DNA of 64,000 nt from Nautilus pompilius (taxonomy: Eukaryota > Mollusca > Cephalopoda > Nautilida > Nautilidae): the NCBI GenBank assembly GCA_018389105.1, contig JACATO010002136.1:682001-746000 (forward strand), written 5' to 3'. Position 1 is the stretch's first letter. Each line of letters starts with the position of its first letter. This document shows positions 61,443-64,000 of the stretch, piece by piece. The notes under the pieces were generated by a model. That model was not told where the DNA came from and ran no database searches. It saw only the letters and a list, made by a program, of their open reading frames with translations. The position numbers and the translations under genes are program-made.

Positions 61443-64000
61443 GTAAGTAAATGTGAGCTTATATGAAACTATTAGTGCTTTACAAAAACATAAGAGCTAA
61501 ACTGTGGCCATGAGTAAAAATAGCTTTAGTTTTTTTTTAACTGTTTATGTAAGGCAAATCATGATGTAATATTAGGTATATTCATAAAATACACTTTATA
61601 TACTATCTCTTGATTTATTAGAAATTTATTTCAATTTTAAATGGTGGCTAATTATAAATAATTTTGTCATATTTCTGCAAAATTAGTAAATTGTGCCCAA
61701 AGATTTAGATTTAATTTCTTGAATGTTGATAACACAAAACATAAAAGAAGATATGGGAGGAGTTGCACTTTATATTGTATAATAAAAATCATCAACTAGC
61801 AAATGACTTGAATCTTAACAACAAATCCACTGAATTTAGGCAAATATTTTATATGAAATATCATTATGAAAAGGAACTTTGAATGGTGTTAATCTAACTT
61901 CAGTGAACTTTATCTGATTGTTAGGTTAAGTAGATCAGGATTTGGCAACCTTTCAGAGGTGGTATGCCATACTGCACTTTGTTCCCCCATTTTAGAGATT
62001 AAGCTTGCTGGTGGGGTTCAGATTACAATGATTACATTTGCAAGCAAATAATAGATAGAAATACTCATTGAATTCTCATCAAGCTTTTAAAATCTATGAG
62101 CTGCATTTCAAACTGTTCACTGTTTATCTATTGAAACCTCCCAGAAAATTCAGATTCCAGTTTTCGTATGTAAATTTCATTAACATGAACAGAGCAACAT
62201 AGTGATAGGCCTTTAAGATGGGAGAAATAGTGATAGTTTGATGTGTGAATATCCCTGGAAAAATTTTTCAGTTTTGCAACAATTGCCTTCATACAGTTTT
62301 CATACAGATGCAAAACTATTTGTCCTGGCCTCTGTAAGTGAAAGTGCATCTCACTTAAACTTTACTATTAATCAGAAACAACAGATTTTCCAGCAAGTCA
62401 TCTACTACAAGGTTGTTTTTTTTTTTTTCACTTTTTTATTATAAAAACTTGATGGCATCAAGGCATTTCTACAAAGTAATCCAACACTTTCCCATTTTTA
62501 AGTCAGCAGACATTGTAAGGAGGAATGTCTGTATATTCCCAGTCAGTTTCTTCCAGCAGGGTTTTAAACTTTTTGTGAATTATAATTAGGTAAGAAACAA
62601 AAACATTTATAATTGTTAAAACAATTAAGTTTGGGAATTGAAATTTTTTTGCAAATGCTTTTGGTGAATCAAGCAGTTGACAATTTGTTCTATCATGCCC
62701 CAACATGGCAGGTGCACCATCTGTTTTTACACAATTTTTGATAATGTCTTCAGTTTTGTTGTTCTCTGCAATGGTTCCAAGCAGAGGAATATCAATATCA
62801 GTACTTTAAGACTGTCATGCTGAAAATCTCACTGTTTTTTTAACTTTGCAGTTTGCCGGTCTCTGACATCTGCCATTTCACTCAGGCTGCTCAACAGTTT
62901 TTGCAAAGTTTGGCATTTCTTTTATTCAAGAGGGGATTAAGTCTTTATTTGGTAAATCATTGAATAAACACAAAGTTATTGAGAAATGCTTTTAAATTCT
63001 CTCCATCTGTAAAAGGGTTACCATGCTTTGCAGTGCTCACTATAGTCTTGTAGCTTCCTTCAGTAATTTGATTTTTACCAGTCCTTATGTATGAAAATAC
63101 TAATGATTTTCATGCTGCTTTTGCTTTTGTAATTTTCTTTGTTTTGTCCGATTCATCATAAAATGACTTCATGTTTGGTTTGAAAATGTCATACCTTGAT
63201 ATACAACACTTTCACAGCAGAAAGCACAAACCTTCTTGGGCACAAATCCAAATTGAGTAGTCCATACAGCTTGAAATAGACAAATAATCTAGCTTTCTTG
63301 TGAGTTAATATTTTGACACTTGCATGAACCGTTTTTGTCAGAACTTGACAAGACAAATGGAGAATTCAGCAAGGAATATGAACAAGACTGATAGAGTAGT
63401 GTTTAGCAGTTGTCATTGACCAGTCACACTGCACCTTCCATGTCTCATTTGATCAGTGACAGGGGTTGTGGATGAGTGAGCTGTTTGACTTTCATGGCAT
63501 CTGGTTTTTCATTTGACAATCCAAGCAAGTCCACATTTCAGCCATTGAGTAATGTCTGGTGTTAAGTTGTCAGTGCATGACTCATCACACTTGTCAGCAT
63601 TCTGCCATATGCATGATCCTTCAATACTCACTGAGGTTTCACCTTCAAAATCATTTGATGGCCAATGGAAGATTCCATTGAGATCTTTACTATAAAGGGT
63701 AGTAGTAATATGTTGCTACAGGACAGCTGGCAAGCCATTCAAAATGCTATCATGGGCTGTAATTATTTTTTTCCATGGCTGGAGCAACTGCCAAAACTGT
63801 AATTAACTGAATGACCCATGTTGTTAGCATTTGTTTTTTCATTAACTTGATTTATGATTTAATAAGCTGTCATTATAGAGAGAGAATAAAAAGAAAAAAA
63901 TTTACTTCCTTTCATTTTTTGCATTTACTTATAATTATCACCATCTTGCTAATATGGAAATATGATTAACATATTTGTAGTTAAAACTTGCTTTACACAG
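61443..64000 (+). other. KMT2E intron 4 (incomplete)
   Basis: It starts with GTAAGT in the middle of the PHD finger and runs off the right edge. Most of it is a hAT relic on the minus strand (from 61936). No exon encoding the second half of the PHD finger was found. Confidence 0.85.
61936..63740 (-). pseudogene. hAT transposase relic
   Basis: A hAT-like terminus, CAGGATTTGGCAACCTTTCA, starts at 61936. Reading the minus strand from about 63300 down: FGFVPKKVCAFCCESVVYQG (BED-like finger region), NPFTDGENL, VKTDGAPAMLGHDRT (family CTDGAPAMLG), LLEETDWEYTDIPPYN with LKNGKVLDYF. Then come KLKNFSRDIHTSNYHYFSHL and FEMQLIDFKSL, matching the ELIDLQ region. Frames are broken throughout and the opposite end was not found, so the upper boundary is approximate. 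It belongs to the same broad BED-hAT group as the element at 6078 but is a different, more decayed family. Confidence 0.7.

Overview
This window comes from an animal nuclear genome, most likely an invertebrate bilaterian. It is AT-rich, its genes are split by introns up to about 26 kb, and it is full of decayed DNA transposons. Several relics (a KRBA2-like integrase, hAT, piggyBac, and a TIR element carrying an uncharacterised protein family) are of kinds common in arthropods, chelicerates, molluscs and cnidarians. I cannot fix the phylum from sequence alone. I found no rRNA, tRNA, CRISPR or bacterial-type operon.

Two host genes sit head to head around a GC/CpG-rich island at about 29.0-30.6 kb. 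On the minus strand is CADPS (CAPS/UNC-31, the dense-core-vesicle priming factor): coding exon 1 (28878-29660) and, 17.8 kb away, exon 2 (10973-11053). The rest of CADPS lies beyond the left edge. On the plus strand is the KMT2E (MLL5)/SETD5-type chromatin gene: a probable untranslated first exon ending near 30404, then after a 25.8-kb intron three coding exons (56323-56390, 60300-60390, 61246-61442). These give the N-terminus and the first half of the PHD finger. The rest lies beyond the right edge. The two genes probably share a bidirectional promoter.

Layout: 1-10972 is CADPS intron 2, with a TIR element (2465-3798) and a hAT nested in a pogo element (5655-9098). 11054-28877 is CADPS intron 1, with a 615-bp TTAA-flanked MITE, a perfect 109-bp tandem duplication and a mariner-like relic. 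28878-30600 is the promoter island. 30405-56241 is KMT2E intron 1: fairly clean to 37 kb, then a pile of pogo, piggyBac, KRBA2-like, Tc1 and hAT relics, plus a 2.09-kb TIR element (53552-55638) that encodes an uncharacterised protein family. 56391-64000 holds KMT2E introns with a piggyBac copy, a full-length but dead mariner and a hAT relic.

Most notable points: (1) the CADPS-KMT2E head-to-head pair, whose human paralogues lie on the same chromosomes (CADPS and SETD5 on 3p; CADPS2 and KMT2E on 7q); (2) an end-defined transposon carrying an uncharacterised protein family; (3) a 409-nt inverted repeat about 99% identical, whose arms lie 36 kb apart on either side of both promoters and sit inside elements that are otherwise strongly diverged; (4) a 24-codon upstream ORF whose stop overlaps the KMT2E start codon.
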